Notes under the pieces: generated by a model | What the model saw: the letters and a program-made list of their open reading frames with translations, nothing else | Told to the model about the DNA's origin: nothing | Databases searched by the model: none | Program-made: the position numbers and the translations under genes | Part shown: piece by piece, positions 25,008 through 33,336 of the stretch | Layout of the letters: the number at the start of each line of letters is the position of its first letter | Position numbering within the stretch: the stretch's first letter is position 1 | From: Streptomyces monomycini | GTDB lineage: Bacteria > Actinomycetota > Actinomycetes > Streptomycetales > Streptomycetaceae | Length of the DNA: 64,000 nt | Direction of reading: 5' to 3' | Assembly (NCBI RefSeq): GCF_022271435.1 | Contig: NZ_JAFIQY010000006.1 | Coordinates: 124,001-188,000 of the forward strand

Positions 25008-26141
25008 GTGGACTTCACCTTCACCGAGGAGCAGCAGGCGGCCGTCGAGGCGGCCGTGGCCGTCTTCGGGGACGTCGTTGCCGACAGCGTGCCGAGCCCT
25101 GCCCTCACCGCCGGAGCCGTGGCCGACGACATCGACCGCCCCCTGTGGCGCAAGCTGGCCGACGCCGACCTGCTGAGCCTGGTACTCGCCGCGGAGTACG
25201 GCGGCGCGGGCCTGGACCCGATCGCGCTCTGCCTGATGCTCCGCGAGTCCGCCAAGGTGCTGGCCCGCGTACCGCTGCTGGAGAACAGCGCGGCGGCCCT
25301 CGCTGTCCAGGTCTATGCCACCGACGCGCTGCGCGCCGACGTACTGCCCCGGGCCGGACGCGGCGAACTGATCATCACGGTCGCCGCCGCCGGGCGCACC
25401 GGCCACGACCCCGCCGAGCTCGCCGTCACCGCCCGCCGCGAAGAGGCCGAGTGGGTTCTCGACGGCATGCAGACCGCCGTCCCCTGGGCGCAGAGCGCCG
25501 ACCGGATCCTCGTCCCCGCCCACACCGGCGACGGAACCGCCGTACTCGCCCTCCTACCCCGCCTCCGTAACGGCGTCCGCCTCGCCGACCAGACCTCCAC
25601 CAACGGCGAACGCCACGCGGAAGTCCACCTGGACTCCGTACGTGTCCGCGACGAAGAGATGATCACCAGCACCGGTGCCTGGGAGTGGCTGCGCAACCTG
25701 CTCACCACCGGCACATGCGCGCTGGCTCTCGGACTCGGCCAAGCCGTACTGGCCATGACCAGCGCCTACACGGCGAAACGCGAACAGTTCGGCTTTCCCG
25801 TCGCCACCTTCCAGGCCGTCGCCGTCCAGGCCGCCGACCGCTACATCGACCTGCGGGCCATGGAGGCCACCCTCTGGCAGGCCGCGTGGCGCATCAGCAG
25901 CGGCGCGAACGGCGCGCTGCCACCGGCAGGAGACGTCGCGGTGGCCAAAATCTGGGCATCGGAGGGCGTACGCCGCGTCGTACAGACCGCACAGCACCTG
26001 CACGGCGGCTTCGGCGCCGACACGGACTACGCGCTGCACCGCTACCACGCCTGGGCGAAGCAGCTCGAACTCTCCCTCGGCCCCGCCGCCGCACACGAAG
26101 AGGCTCTGGGCGACCTGCTGGCCGCTCACGCCCTCGGCTGA
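25008..26141 (+). CDS. Acyl-CoA dehydrogenase
   Basis: The 377-residue flavoenzyme opens with MDFTFTEEQQAAVEAAVAVF and LAAEYGGAGLDPIALCLMLR, the N-terminal domain of the family, and ends with HLHGGFGADTDYALHRYHAW, the FAD-binding C-terminal motif. The catalytic base position usually held by glutamate is not obvious. Its small size and divergence recall FadE-type steroid side-chain dehydrogenases, often heteromeric, rather than a classic straight-chain enzyme. GTG 25008 follows GGGAGGACAGGACA. The 82-bp gap after paaE has its own operator-like site, so it may be a separate transcript. The substrate is unknown. Confidence 0.88.
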   Translation: MDFTFTEEQQAAVEAAVAVFGDVVADSVPSPALTAGAVADDIDRPLWRKLADADLLSLVLAAEYGGAGLDPIALCLMLRESAKVLARVPLLENSAAALAVQVYATDALRADVLPRAGRGELIITVAAAGRTGHDPAELAVTARREEAEWVLDGMQTAVPWAQSADRILVPAHTGDGTAVLALLPRLRNGVRLADQTSTNGERHAEVHLDSVRVRDEEMITSTGAWEWLRNLLTTGTCALALGLGQAVLAMTSAYTAKREQFGFPVATFQAVAVQAADRYIDLRAMEATLWQAAWRISSGANGALPPAGDVAVAKIWASEGVRRVVQTAQHLHGGFGADTDYALHRYHAWAKQLELSLGPAAAHEEALGDLLAAHALG

Positions 26142-26163
26142 GCGGCCGTCCGAAAGCGACCGG

Positions 26164-26508
26164 TCAGACGACCGCGCCCGGCTCGCCCTTGCTGTCCTTC
26201 ACCGGGCGGCCGGAAGCCTCCCACGCCTGCATCCCGCCGTCGACGTTCACCGCGTCGATGCCCTGCTGGATCAGGTACTGGGCGACCTGCGCGGAACGGC
26301 CACCGACCCGGCACAGCACATACACCTTGCCGCCGTCGGGCGCCTGCTCCGTCAACTCGCCGTACCGGGCGACGAACTCGCTCATCGGGATGTGCAGCGC
26401 GCCTTCGGCATGCCCCGCCTCCCACTCGTCGTCCTCCCGGACGTCCAGAAGGAAGTCGTCGGACGTCAACGCGTCGACCTTGACCGTGGGCAGAGATCCG
26501 AAATGCAT
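26164..26508 (-). CDS. Single-domain rhodanese
   Basis: The 114-residue protein is a complete rhodanese domain: DDFLLDVREDDEWEAGHAEG, IPMSEFVARYGEL and the active-site loop VLCRVGGRSAQVAQYLIQQG, with the persulfide-forming cysteine followed by RVGGRS. It could move sulfane sulfur from thiosulfate or protein persulfides. ATG 26508 gives the natural start MHFGSLPTV; a longer frame adds Trp/Arg-rich noise. It lies 10 bp after the J-like gene on the same strand. Confidence 0.9.
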   Translation of the reverse strand: MHFGSLPTVKVDALTSDDFLLDVREDDEWEAGHAEGALHIPMSEFVARYGELTEQAPDGGKVYVLCRVGGRSAQVAQYLIQQGIDAVNVDGGMQAWEASGRPVKDSKGEPGAVV

Positions 26509-26518
26509 GGACCCGACG

Positions 26519-27793
26519 CTACCCGACCAACTGCGCCAGGTACGCCTCACGCTCGGCCACATCCGCCAGCAGCTTCTCGGCGATCTCCGCCAGCAGCGCG
26601 TCCGGGTCCTCGGGCGCCATCTTGATCATCGCTCCGATCGCACTGTTCTCCAGCTCGGCGGCGACCGCCGCGAGCATCTCCTTGCGCTCCGCCAGCCACT
26701 CCAGCCGCGCGTAGAGCTCCTCGCTCTCGCCCGGCCGCTGCTCCTGCGGCACCGGCCCGGCCTCCCACTCCTGGGCCAGCTCGCGCAGCGCTGCCTCGTC
26801 CCCGGCGGCGTACGCGGCGTTCACCCGCACGATGAACGTGTCCCTGCGGCCCCGCTCGGCCTCGTCCCGCGCCAGGTCGGGGTGGGCCTTGCGCACCAGG
26901 TCACGGTAGGTCCGGCGGGCCTCCTCGCTCGGCCGCACCTTCTGCGGCGGCCGGACCGACTGCTCGTTGAGCATCGCCTCGGCCTCCGGGTACAGCCCCT
27001 CGGACCCCATCCACCCGTGGAAAAGTTCCTCGACGTCGGGCATGGGCAGCACCGACGCCCGCGCTTCCCGCGCCTTGCGTACGTCCTCGGGGTCACCCGT
27101 ACGAGCTGCGATCGCCTCAGCGATCTGGGCGTCCAGCTCGTCCAGCCGCGCGTACATCGGACCGAGACGCTGATGGTGCAGCCGGGAGAAGTTCTCCACC
27201 TCCACCCGGAAGGTCTCCACCGCGATCTCGAACTCGATCAGTGCCTGCTCAGCGGCCTCCACCGCCTGCGCCAACCGCCGCGTCGAAGCCCCACCCGCGC
27301 CGTCGCCCTCGTGCGCGCGGCCCGCATCCGCCCCCGGGGCGCCAGGGCCGGCGTGACCACCCGGCACCGCATCGGCCGCCAGGCCTTCCCGCTCCGCCTG
27401 ACCCGCCTGGGCCCCATGACCCGCCAGCCCCTCCTGACCTGCCGACCCCACCTGAGCCCCTTGCCCCACCAGACTCTCCCGGCCCGCGAAGCCTTCCTGG
27501 CCCGCCTGACCCGCCTGGGCCCCATGACCCGCCAGGCCCTCCTGGCCTGCCGACCCCACCTGAGCCCCTTGCCCCACCAGACTCTCCCGGCCCACGAGGC
27601 CTTCCTGACCCGCCTGGCTCACTTGGCCCGCCTGGCCCGTCAGGTCCTCCTGACCTGCCTGGCCCATCTGGCCCTCCTGGCCCGTCTGGGCCTGGTGCCC
27701 CCCTAGCCTCGCGTGGTCCGCATGCCCCGCGATCCCGTGGTCAGCGTGTGCGTCCTGGCCGTCCTGCGCGTTCTCCGCCTGCGAGTTCGTCAC
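26519..27793 (-). CDS. J-domain-like protein with duplicated Gly/Gln-rich N-terminus
   Basis: The exact role is unknown. The 424 residues divide in two. Residues 1-165 are a low-complexity Gly/Gln/Ala/His region built from GQEGLAGHGAQ-type repeats, including a 36-residue unit present twice. From ~170 a charged helical region follows (AVEAAEQALIEFEIAVETFR, likely coiled coil). Around residue 305 is a J-domain-like stretch, TYRDLVRKAHPDLARDEAER, with the HPD motif that stimulates Hsp70 ATPase. It ends in more helices. The protein may therefore be a co-chaperone-like factor. The GTG start at 27793 is the only one upstream of the repeats. Confidence 0.75.
   Translation of the reverse strand: MTNSQAENAQDGQDAHADHGIAGHADHARLGGHQAQTGQEGQMGQAGQEDLTGQAGQVSQAGQEGLVGRESLVGQGAQVGSAGQEGLAGHGAQAGQAGQEGFAGRESLVGQGAQVGSAGQEGLAGHGAQAGQAEREGLAADAVPGGHAGPGAPGADAGRAHEGDGAGGASTRRLAQAVEAAEQALIEFEIAVETFRVEVENFSRLHHQRLGPMYARLDELDAQIAEAIAARTGDPEDVRKAREARASVLPMPDVEELFHGWMGSEGLYPEAEAMLNEQSVRPPQKVRPSEEARRTYRDLVRKAHPDLARDEAERGRRDTFIVRVNAAYAAGDEAALRELAQEWEAGPVPQEQRPGESEELYARLEWLAERKEMLAAVAAELENSAIGAMIKMAPEDPDALLAEIAEKLLADVAEREAYLAQLVG
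27395..27610. repeat. 108-bp tandem duplication in the J-like gene
   Basis: Copy one (27395-27502) and copy two (27503-27610) are nearly identical 108-bp units that preserve the frame (36 codons). Few mismatches imply a recent duplication. Confidence 0.85.
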
Positions 27794-27824
27794 CCGGACA
27801 CCCTACGGCCCGTGCCGACCCCGC

Positions 27825-29921
27825 TCAGACTCCCGTCTCCGCGGCTATCCGCCCCTTCCTGATCGCCGCGACTAACTCCGCGTGATCCGCTTCCGTACGG
27901 TCCGCGTAGGCCACCGCGAAATCGGCCAGCGCCTCGTCCAACGCCTCCCCCTTGCCGCAGTACCCCGCCACCACACGCGGATCGGCACTATGCGCATGGG
28001 CCCGGGCCAGCAACGCACCCGTCATCCGCGCGTAGTCGTCTATCTGGTCGCCGGAGAGGGCGGCCGGGTCGACGCTGCCTTTACGGTTCCGGAACTGCCG
28101 CACCTGGTAGGGCCTCCCCGCCCCCTCCCCCCGCCCCCCACCCCGCCTCCAGGACAAGGGCTCACCCCCAGCCCCACCCCACGCCTCGCCACGTCCCCCA
28201 CCCCACGCCTCGCCACGCCCCTCACTCCGCGCCCCACGCCCCTCGACCACCGCGTCACTGCACCCCTCGGCGCAAGGTTCAGCCCACGTATCGCCCACGT
28301 CCTCAGCCGATATGCCGAACCCGGGACCGGCCTCCGTCCGCCCCACCACGCCCTCAGCCGATATCCCGAACCCGGCACCGGCCCCCGTCCGCCCCACCCC
28401 TTCAGCCGACGTCCCACCCATCGGCCCAACCCATGTCGCGTCCGCCCCATGAGCTGTTGTCCCAGCCCTCAGCCCTTCCCCTGACTGCCTCAGTCCCTCG
28501 GCCGATGCCCTCGCCCCTGGGCCATCCCACGCCTCGCCACGCCTTCCGTCCCGCGCTTCGAGCCCCGCCTGCCCCCGGGGCTCCCCGTCCCCCTGACTCC
28601 ACAGCACGCTCTCCCTGGCGCCCCGCGCTTCGTCCCGTGCCTCGGGCCGCAGCTCGCGTGCCGTCTCGTCCTGCGCCTCAGGCCCTACCGACCACGCTTC
28701 GGCCCACGGCTCGGCCGGCCCTTCTGCCCGCCCTTCGCCCCTTCCCCGGCCACGCCCGCGCTCGTGTCCCCGCCCCGCTTGCTCCCCCGCGTCACCACCG
28801 TTCCCGCCGCTTCTCGCGTGCGGCTCGTGCACCGTTGTCCAGCCCAGCAAGCTGTCGCTCACCACCTGCATGTGCCGCTGTCCGCGTACGATCCGCCGGC
28901 CCTCGTGGGCGACCGTCTGCGCAGGGAAGCCGGCTTTCTCCACGTACGGAGTCAGCGCCGAACTCCTCGCCTCCTTCACCTGGAGCACCAGTGGCTCACC
29001 TCGGTGGTCCAGCAACAGCACCACGTAGGAGCGCAGGCCCACACTCCCCGTGCCCACCACCCTGAACGCCACATCCTGCACCTCGTACCTGGCCAGCAGC
29101 GGAAGCCGGTCCTCCGGCAGCGTGTCCAGGTAGTCGGCGAGCGAGGAGACGACCGCGGCGGCCTCCGCGTCCGGTATGCGGCGCAGTACGGGCGGAGCGT
29201 CCACGAACCTCCTGCCGCCGCCGGGTATCTCCTCAGTCGACTTCGCCGCGAACCGCGCGCTGGTGTTCTTCCGCGCCTTGGCCACCACCTGCTCCAGCGT
29301 GCCCAGCAGATCGCGAGCGTCCGCGTGGGAGACCAGTTCCTCGTCGGCTATCGCGTTCCAGGCGTCGGCGGCCGACATGCCCGCCAGCAGCCGCATCGTG
29401 CGGCGATACGCGCCCACCGCGTCACGGGCCGCCTCACGACACTGCTCCTCGCTCGCCCCCGCCTCCCGGCCTGCCAGTACCAACGAGGCCACGAGTCGCT
29501 TCAGATCCCACTCCCAAGGCCCGTACAGCGTCTCGTCGAAGTCGTTGAGATCCATCACCAGCTTGCCGCGGGCGTCGCCGTAGAGACCGAAGTTGGCCGC
29601 GTGCGCGTCACCGCATATCTGCGCGCCGATGCCGGTCACCGGGGTGGTCATCAGGTCGTACGCCATCAGGCCCGCGGTTCCGCGGAGGAAGGCGAAGGGA
29701 CCGGCAGCCATGCGGCCGACCCGTATGGGCACCAGTTCCGGCAGACGGCCGGCGTTGGACTCCTCGACGATCGTCACCGCGTCGGGCCGCCCGGCATCCG
29801 GCGCGAACCGGCCATGCGCGGAACGTGGTGCCCGCTCCCGCAGCGCCTTGCCGACCGCCTTCGGCGCGGGCCCCCGCGCGTCCGGCCTCGCGAACCCCGT
29901 TACGTACGGCAATCGCGTCAC
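27825..29921 (-). CDS. DUF2252 protein with a large low-complexity insert
   Basis: The ~698-residue protein matches DUF2252, a kinase/phosphotransferase-like fold of unknown function. It shows the QICGDAHAANFGLYGDARGK motif (GDxHxxNFG) and KLVMDLNDFDETLYGPWEWD, resembling the catalytic loop and DFD motif of aminoglycoside-kinase-like enzymes. The domain is split: after SDSLLGWTTVHEPHARSGG come ~230 residues rich in Gly, Ala, Arg, Glu with AEGV/GFGISAE/RGEAWGG repeats, and then the domain resumes at YQVRQFRNRKGSVDPAALSG. Codon TTA occurs 17 codons before the stop (27873-27875), implying bldA dependence. GTG 29921 has SD GGGGGAG at good spacing; GTG 29930 is possible. Confidence 0.82.
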   Translation of the reverse strand: MTRLPYVTGFARPDARGPAPKAVGKALRERAPRSAHGRFAPDAGRPDAVTIVEESNAGRLPELVPIRVGRMAAGPFAFLRGTAGLMAYDLMTTPVTGIGAQICGDAHAANFGLYGDARGKLVMDLNDFDETLYGPWEWDLKRLVASLVLAGREAGASEEQCREAARDAVGAYRRTMRLLAGMSAADAWNAIADEELVSHADARDLLGTLEQVVAKARKNTSARFAAKSTEEIPGGGRRFVDAPPVLRRIPDAEAAAVVSSLADYLDTLPEDRLPLLARYEVQDVAFRVVGTGSVGLRSYVVLLLDHRGEPLVLQVKEARSSALTPYVEKAGFPAQTVAHEGRRIVRGQRHMQVVSDSLLGWTTVHEPHARSGGNGGDAGEQAGRGHERGRGRGRGEGRAEGPAEPWAEAWSVGPEAQDETARELRPEARDEARGARESVLWSQGDGEPRGQAGLEARDGRRGEAWDGPGARASAEGLRQSGEGLRAGTTAHGADATWVGPMGGTSAEGVGRTGAGAGFGISAEGVVGRTEAGPGFGISAEDVGDTWAEPCAEGCSDAVVEGRGARSEGRGEAWGGGRGEAWGGAGGEPLSWRRGGGRGEGAGRPYQVRQFRNRKGSVDPAALSGDQIDDYARMTGALLARAHAHSADPRVVAGYCGKGEALDEALADFAVAYADRTEADHAELVAAIRKGRIAAETGV
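28110..28800. repeat. Low-complexity repeats within the DUF2252 gene
   Basis: The insert is coded by short imperfect repeats (CCCCACGCCTCGCCACG, AGCCGATATSCCGAACCCGG and others), all in frame. The composition is C-rich on the + strand. Confidence 0.7.
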
Positions 29922-30083
29922 CGCCGCCACCTCCCCCTTCGTGCCCCCTGCCCGGCCCCGGACACCGTCGCCCGGTCGCGTCGGAACGCCCGCAGAAACC
30001 GGTGGTCTGCCGCCGGTCGCCGGGATGCGGTCTCCGCCGCGTGGTCACGACGGTACAGACAGACCCCGCCTCGCGGCAGGGCC

Positions 30084-30092
30084 TGTGGATAA
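30084..30092 (-). other. DnaA-box-like TTATCCACA
   Basis: TGTGGATAA on the + strand, in the 241-bp gap between DUF2252 and the YhgE-like gene. The rest of the gap holds a short GTCGAC/CGGTCGGTC-rich stretch and no gene. Confidence 0.5.
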
Positions 30093-30171
30093 CTCTGTGT
30101 GACGGATCTGGGGGGGAGGAGCGAGGGCTGGCCGGCTTGGTCGGGTCGACCGGTCGGTCAGCCCGGTCGAC

Positions 30172-31425
30172 TCAGACGCCGACTGCCTCTTCCATCTCCT
30201 CCTCGGCCTCCTCCGCCGCCTCGGACCGCCCGGCCTGCTCCGTGCGCTCGCCGTCGCCGGCCGTCGCGGCATGGGCGGGGTGGCGTTCCGGCACCGTTGC
30301 GGCCACGGCGGCCGCGGCCACGGCCGTCGCGTTCTGTGCCGCGGCCGCCGCCGCGCGCCGACGGCGTGCCTCGGCCAGGGACGCCACGCCAACCATCACG
30401 AGGCCCACGACCAGCCACAGCACCAGGGTCCAGACGTGCCCGGCCAGCCCGTTGCCGTCGAAGTAGACGTGGCTACGGGTGCCCTCGACGAAGCCGGCGC
30501 CGTTCCAGAACGCGTGGAGGGAGGCGAAGAAACCGTTCTGCAGCTCGGGGCGGAAGACACCGCCCGCAGAGGTGAAGTTGAGCATCACGAACAGCGCCAT
30601 GACACCCAGCGTGGTCCAGCGCTTGAGGAACGTGTGCAGCCCGGTACCGATCAGCAGGATGCCCGCCGAGTACAGCCAGGCCATGGCCCACAGCCCCCAC
30701 AGCCCGTGGTCCACGAGGTGGAAGACCGGGCCGGCGAAGAGCGTGCCGAGGATGCTGACCACGAACGAGGTGCCGACCGCCAGCGCCGCGCGCAGCCGGA
30801 TCGGCAGGACGGCCCCGGCGCCGCCGATCACCGCGACCGAGGCGTACGAGCCGATGCTGATCGCGACCATCAGGAAGAAAAGACCCTGGCTCGTCGGGTC
30901 GTCCTCGGCCGGCGGGGCGACGTCGGTGACCTTGAGCGGCAGGCCCTGCTGGGCCGCGACGGGTGTGAAGATCTTCTGCACCACGGTCGCCGTGGTGTCG
31001 GAACCGGCGGTCGCGACCATCAGTTCCGGCGCCGCCTTCGCCCCGGCGCCGCTCTTCGCCGCCGACGCGCCGTCGCTCTTCGAGGCCGGTGCCCCGCCGC
31101 CGGGGCCGTGCGCGTCCATCACGTACGCGCCGAAGATCTCCTGGTGCTTCAGCTGGTCCTCGGCCTCGGCCCGGCTGCCGACCGTGCGGACGTCCAGGCC
31201 GCCGTGTGCCTTGTCGCTGATCGACTGGGCGAGCACCTGCGTCTGGGAGCCCGAACCGACCACAGCGACGGGCAGGTGGTGCGGCTCGGGATGCGCGAAC
31301 GCCCCCAGGTAGGCCAGGCCCATCCCGATGCACATCAGCAACGGGGTGATCAGGTGGGTCAGGACGTGCCGCAGATCGGCTCGGTGATCGGGGCGGTGGT
31401 GGTCAGGACGTCGGACCGAACTCAT
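30172..31425 (-). CDS. YhgE/Pip-like ABC-2 type membrane exporter
   Basis: The 417-residue protein has one N-terminal membrane segment (LITPLLMCIGMGLAYLGAFA, ~27-46), a large extracytoplasmic domain (VAVVGSGSQTQVLAQSISDK to VTDVAPPAEDDPTSQG) with an Ala/Ser/Lys linker, then five or six membrane helices (LFFLMVAISIGSYASVAVIG onward). A charged Glu-rich tail closes it. This is the YhgE/Pip-type ABC-2 permease layout; many such proteins export drugs or lipids, but no ATPase gene is adjacent. It is divergent from a MarR regulator with two palindromes between them, so it is probably repressed by that regulator. Confidence 0.8.
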   Translation of the reverse strand: MSSVRRPDHHRPDHRADLRHVLTHLITPLLMCIGMGLAYLGAFAHPEPHHLPVAVVGSGSQTQVLAQSISDKAHGGLDVRTVGSRAEAEDQLKHQEIFGAYVMDAHGPGGGAPASKSDGASAAKSGAGAKAAPELMVATAGSDTTATVVQKIFTPVAAQQGLPLKVTDVAPPAEDDPTSQGLFFLMVAISIGSYASVAVIGGAGAVLPIRLRAALAVGTSFVVSILGTLFAGPVFHLVDHGLWGLWAMAWLYSAGILLIGTGLHTFLKRWTTLGVMALFVMLNFTSAGGVFRPELQNGFFASLHAFWNGAGFVEGTRSHVYFDGNGLAGHVWTLVLWLVVGLVMVGVASLAEARRRRAAAAAAQNATAVAAAAVAATVPERHPAHAATAGDGERTEQAGRSEAAEEAEEEMEEAVGV

Positions 31426-31463
31426 GCGTCGTGCCTTCTCAAGCTAGTCGCTCAGCATCGAGT

Positions 31464-31505
31464 AGTTGGCTTATACAACTCTCATTCCACGTTGTACTAT
31501 ACAAC
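31464..31505. promoter_or_regulatory. Paired MarR-type operators
   Basis: Two inverted repeats with related half-sites lie between the exporter and marR starts: AGTTG-N7-CAACT (31464-31480) and the perfect GTTGTA-CTA-TACAAC (31491-31505). The second overlaps a TACTAT -10-like hexamer and sits 25 bp before the marR start. Confidence 0.65.
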
Positions 31506-31529
31506 TACTTCAACGAAAGGCAAGCAACC

Positions 31530-31964
31530 GTGGCCCGCAGAGACGAATCCGTCGAGACCATCCAGCAGGAGATGACCGCGTTCGCCCGCCGGGCACGCGC
31601 CACCGCCGCCCGTATGCACCCCGAGCTCTCGCTCGTCTCCTACACGCTGCTGGCGCACCTCGACGACCAGAAGGGATGCCGCGCGACCGACCTCGCCGCG
31701 CACTACCTCCTGGACAAGTCCACGGTCAGCCGGCAGATCTCCGCCCTGGAGAAGCTCGGCTTCGTCGAACGCCGCGTCGATCCGGACGACCACCGTGTCC
31801 AGGTACTGCACCCCACGGCCAAGGGCGCGCAGATGCTGGCCAATGTCACCGCCAGCCGCCGCCAGGCGTTCCACGAACGGCTCGCCGACTGGGACGAGGA
31901 GGACCTGGACCGTTTCGCCACGTACCTGTTGCGCTACAACGCCGCGCAGGAACGACACGGCTGA
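31530..31964 (+). CDS. MarR-family regulator
   Basis: The 144-residue protein has the winged-helix core of MarR: SYTLLAHLDDQKGCRATDLA, HYLLDKSTVSRQISALEKLG (recognition helix) and the wing VERRVDPDDHRVQVLHPTAK, followed by dimerisation helices. GTG 31530 begins MARRDESVETIQ; upstream in-frame codons cross the operator. Divergence from the YhgE-like exporter and the operators above suggest autoregulation plus ligand-relieved repression of the exporter. The ligand is unknown. Confidence 0.88.
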   Translation: MARRDESVETIQQEMTAFARRARATAARMHPELSLVSYTLLAHLDDQKGCRATDLAAHYLLDKSTVSRQISALEKLGFVERRVDPDDHRVQVLHPTAKGAQMLANVTASRRQAFHERLADWDEEDLDRFATYLLRYNAAQERHG

Positions 31965-32120
31965 GGGGCACGGACGGGCCGCGCCGGCCCCGCTCCCCAA
32001 CCCTTCGCCATCGCCCAGGCCTGCCCCAGCCCCACCAGAGCTGCCCAGCCCGTTCGGACCCGCCCGACCCCTTCAGACCTGTCCCGGCCCCTTCAGGCCC
32101 GTTCAGGCCTTCGCCAAGAC

Positions 32121-32190
32121 CCGTTCAGCCCCACCCAGGCCCGTTCAGCCCCACCCAGGCCCGTTCAGCCCCACCCAGGCCCGTTCAGCC
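32121..32190. repeat. 20-bp tandem repeat, 3.5 copies
   Basis: CCGTTCAGCCCCACCCAGGC occurs at 32121, 32141 and 32161, with a half copy at 32181 that contains the hxlR stop codon. It fills part of the 220-bp gap between the convergent marR and hxlR genes; earlier bases hold more degenerate copies. Confidence 0.85.
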
Positions 32191-32547
32191 CCGGAAGCGT
32201 TCCGGGCACTGTCCGCCGTCGGCGAGGTACGTCTCCGCCCACCGGGACAGTTCCTTGAGCGCGGGATCGAGCGCCCGCCCCGCCTCGGTCAGGCGGTACG
32301 AGACGCGCAGCGGCGGGCCGCCGTCCACCTCACGTACGACCAGACCGGCCGCGGACAGCTCCGTGAGCCGGTCCGAGAGCATGCGCTCGCTGATACCGGG
32401 GACCGCCCGCCGCAGCTCGGCGAAGTACACCGGGCCGTCGAGAAGGACGGACACGACCAGGCCGGTCCATCGCTTGCCGAACAGCGCGAAGACCCGCGTC
32501 ATGCCGGTGTCCACCTGCCTGCATGCCTCTTCGCCGCGCTCCGTCAT
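32185..32547 (-). CDS. HxlR-family regulator (YodB-like)
   Basis: The 120-residue winged-helix protein matches HxlR: VFALFGKRWTGLVVSVLLDG, FAELRRAVPGISERMLSDRL (recognition helix) and ELSAAGLVVREVDGGPPLRV (wing). Cys9 lies just before the first helix, the place of the redox-active cysteine in Bacillus YodB and related quinone/diamide sensors. The gene is divergent from an azoreductase, and the spacer has a YodB-type box. This matches the B. subtilis YodB-azoR1 arrangement, so thiol-based de-repression of the azoreductase is a good hypothesis. Confidence 0.88.
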   Translation of the reverse strand: MTERGEEACRQVDTGMTRVFALFGKRWTGLVVSVLLDGPVYFAELRRAVPGISERMLSDRLTELSAAGLVVREVDGGPPLRVSYRLTEAGRALDPALKELSRWAETYLADGGQCPERFRG

Positions 32548-32575
32548 GCACCCAGGTTACTGCGCCGCCGTTGGG

Positions 32576-32590
32576 TACTAAAGAAAAGTA
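32576..32590. promoter_or_regulatory. YodB-like box TACT-N7-AGTA
   Basis: TACTAAAGAAAAGTA fits the TACT-N7-AGTA form of the YodB operator. It sits 29 bp before the hxlR start and 77 bp before the azoreductase start, in an unusually A-rich patch. Confidence 0.55.
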
Positions 32591-32666
32591 AGCTACTGTT
32601 CTATCCATAGGTACGAACGGAACTCATCCTCGGGCCGCCACCCGGCCACGACCGAAGGACCGCATC

Positions 32667-33317
32667 ATGGCCACGCTCCTGCATCTCGACTCCTCCCTCT
32701 TCACGACCGACGGATCCGCCTCCCGCGCGGTGACCGCCGCCTTCCGCAAGGCCTGGGAGGAACAGCACCCCGACGGCACCGTCGTCTACCGCGATCTCGC
32801 CGCCACGCCGCTGCCGCACCTGGAGGCCCCGGGATTCACCGCCGCCTTCAGCGCCCCGGAGGACCACACCCCCGAGCAGCGGACCGCTTTCGCGCAGCGC
32901 CTCGAACTGGTGGAAGAGCTGGAGCAGGCGGACGCGGTCGTCATCGGCGCCCCCATGTACAACTTCACGATCCCCTCCACCGTGAAGGCATGGCTGGACC
33001 ACGTGATCATCATGGGCCGGACCACCGGGGACGAGTCCACGCTCAAGGGCAAGCCGCTGACCGTCGTCACCAGCCGTGGCGGCTCCTACGCCCCGGGCAC
33101 GCCTCGCGAGGGCTTCGACTACGTCCAGAACTACCTGGAGGCCGTGCTCGGCACCATGTTCGGCATGGAGGTCGACTTCATCGTCCCCGAGCTGACGATG
33201 GCGCCCACCAACCCCGCGATGGCCGAGCTCATACCGCTGTACGAGGCCTCCCGCGACAAGGCGTTCCAGGAAGCCGCCGACAAGGCCAAGGCCCTCGCCG
33301 CACGCCTCGCCGCCTGA
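32667..33317 (+). CDS. azoR: FMN-dependent NADH:quinone/azo reductase (AzoR family)
   Basis: The 216-residue flavodoxin-like enzyme shows HLDSSLFTTDGSASRAVTAA (FMN phosphate loop), VVIGAPMYNFTIPSTVKAWL (the PMYNF motif around the flavin) and VVTSRGGSYAPGTPREGFDY. AzoR proteins reduce quinones and azo dyes by two electrons with NADH, which avoids semiquinone formation. Length is normal. It follows a candidate YodB box, and its regulator is the adjacent HxlR gene. Confidence 0.93.
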   Translation: MATLLHLDSSLFTTDGSASRAVTAAFRKAWEEQHPDGTVVYRDLAATPLPHLEAPGFTAAFSAPEDHTPEQRTAFAQRLELVEELEQADAVVIGAPMYNFTIPSTVKAWLDHVIIMGRTTGDESTLKGKPLTVVTSRGGSYAPGTPREGFDYVQNYLEAVLGTMFGMEVDFIVPELTMAPTNPAMAELIPLYEASRDKAFQEAADKAKALAARLAA

Positions 33318-33336
33318 CGCACCGCGCCCTGCCCCG

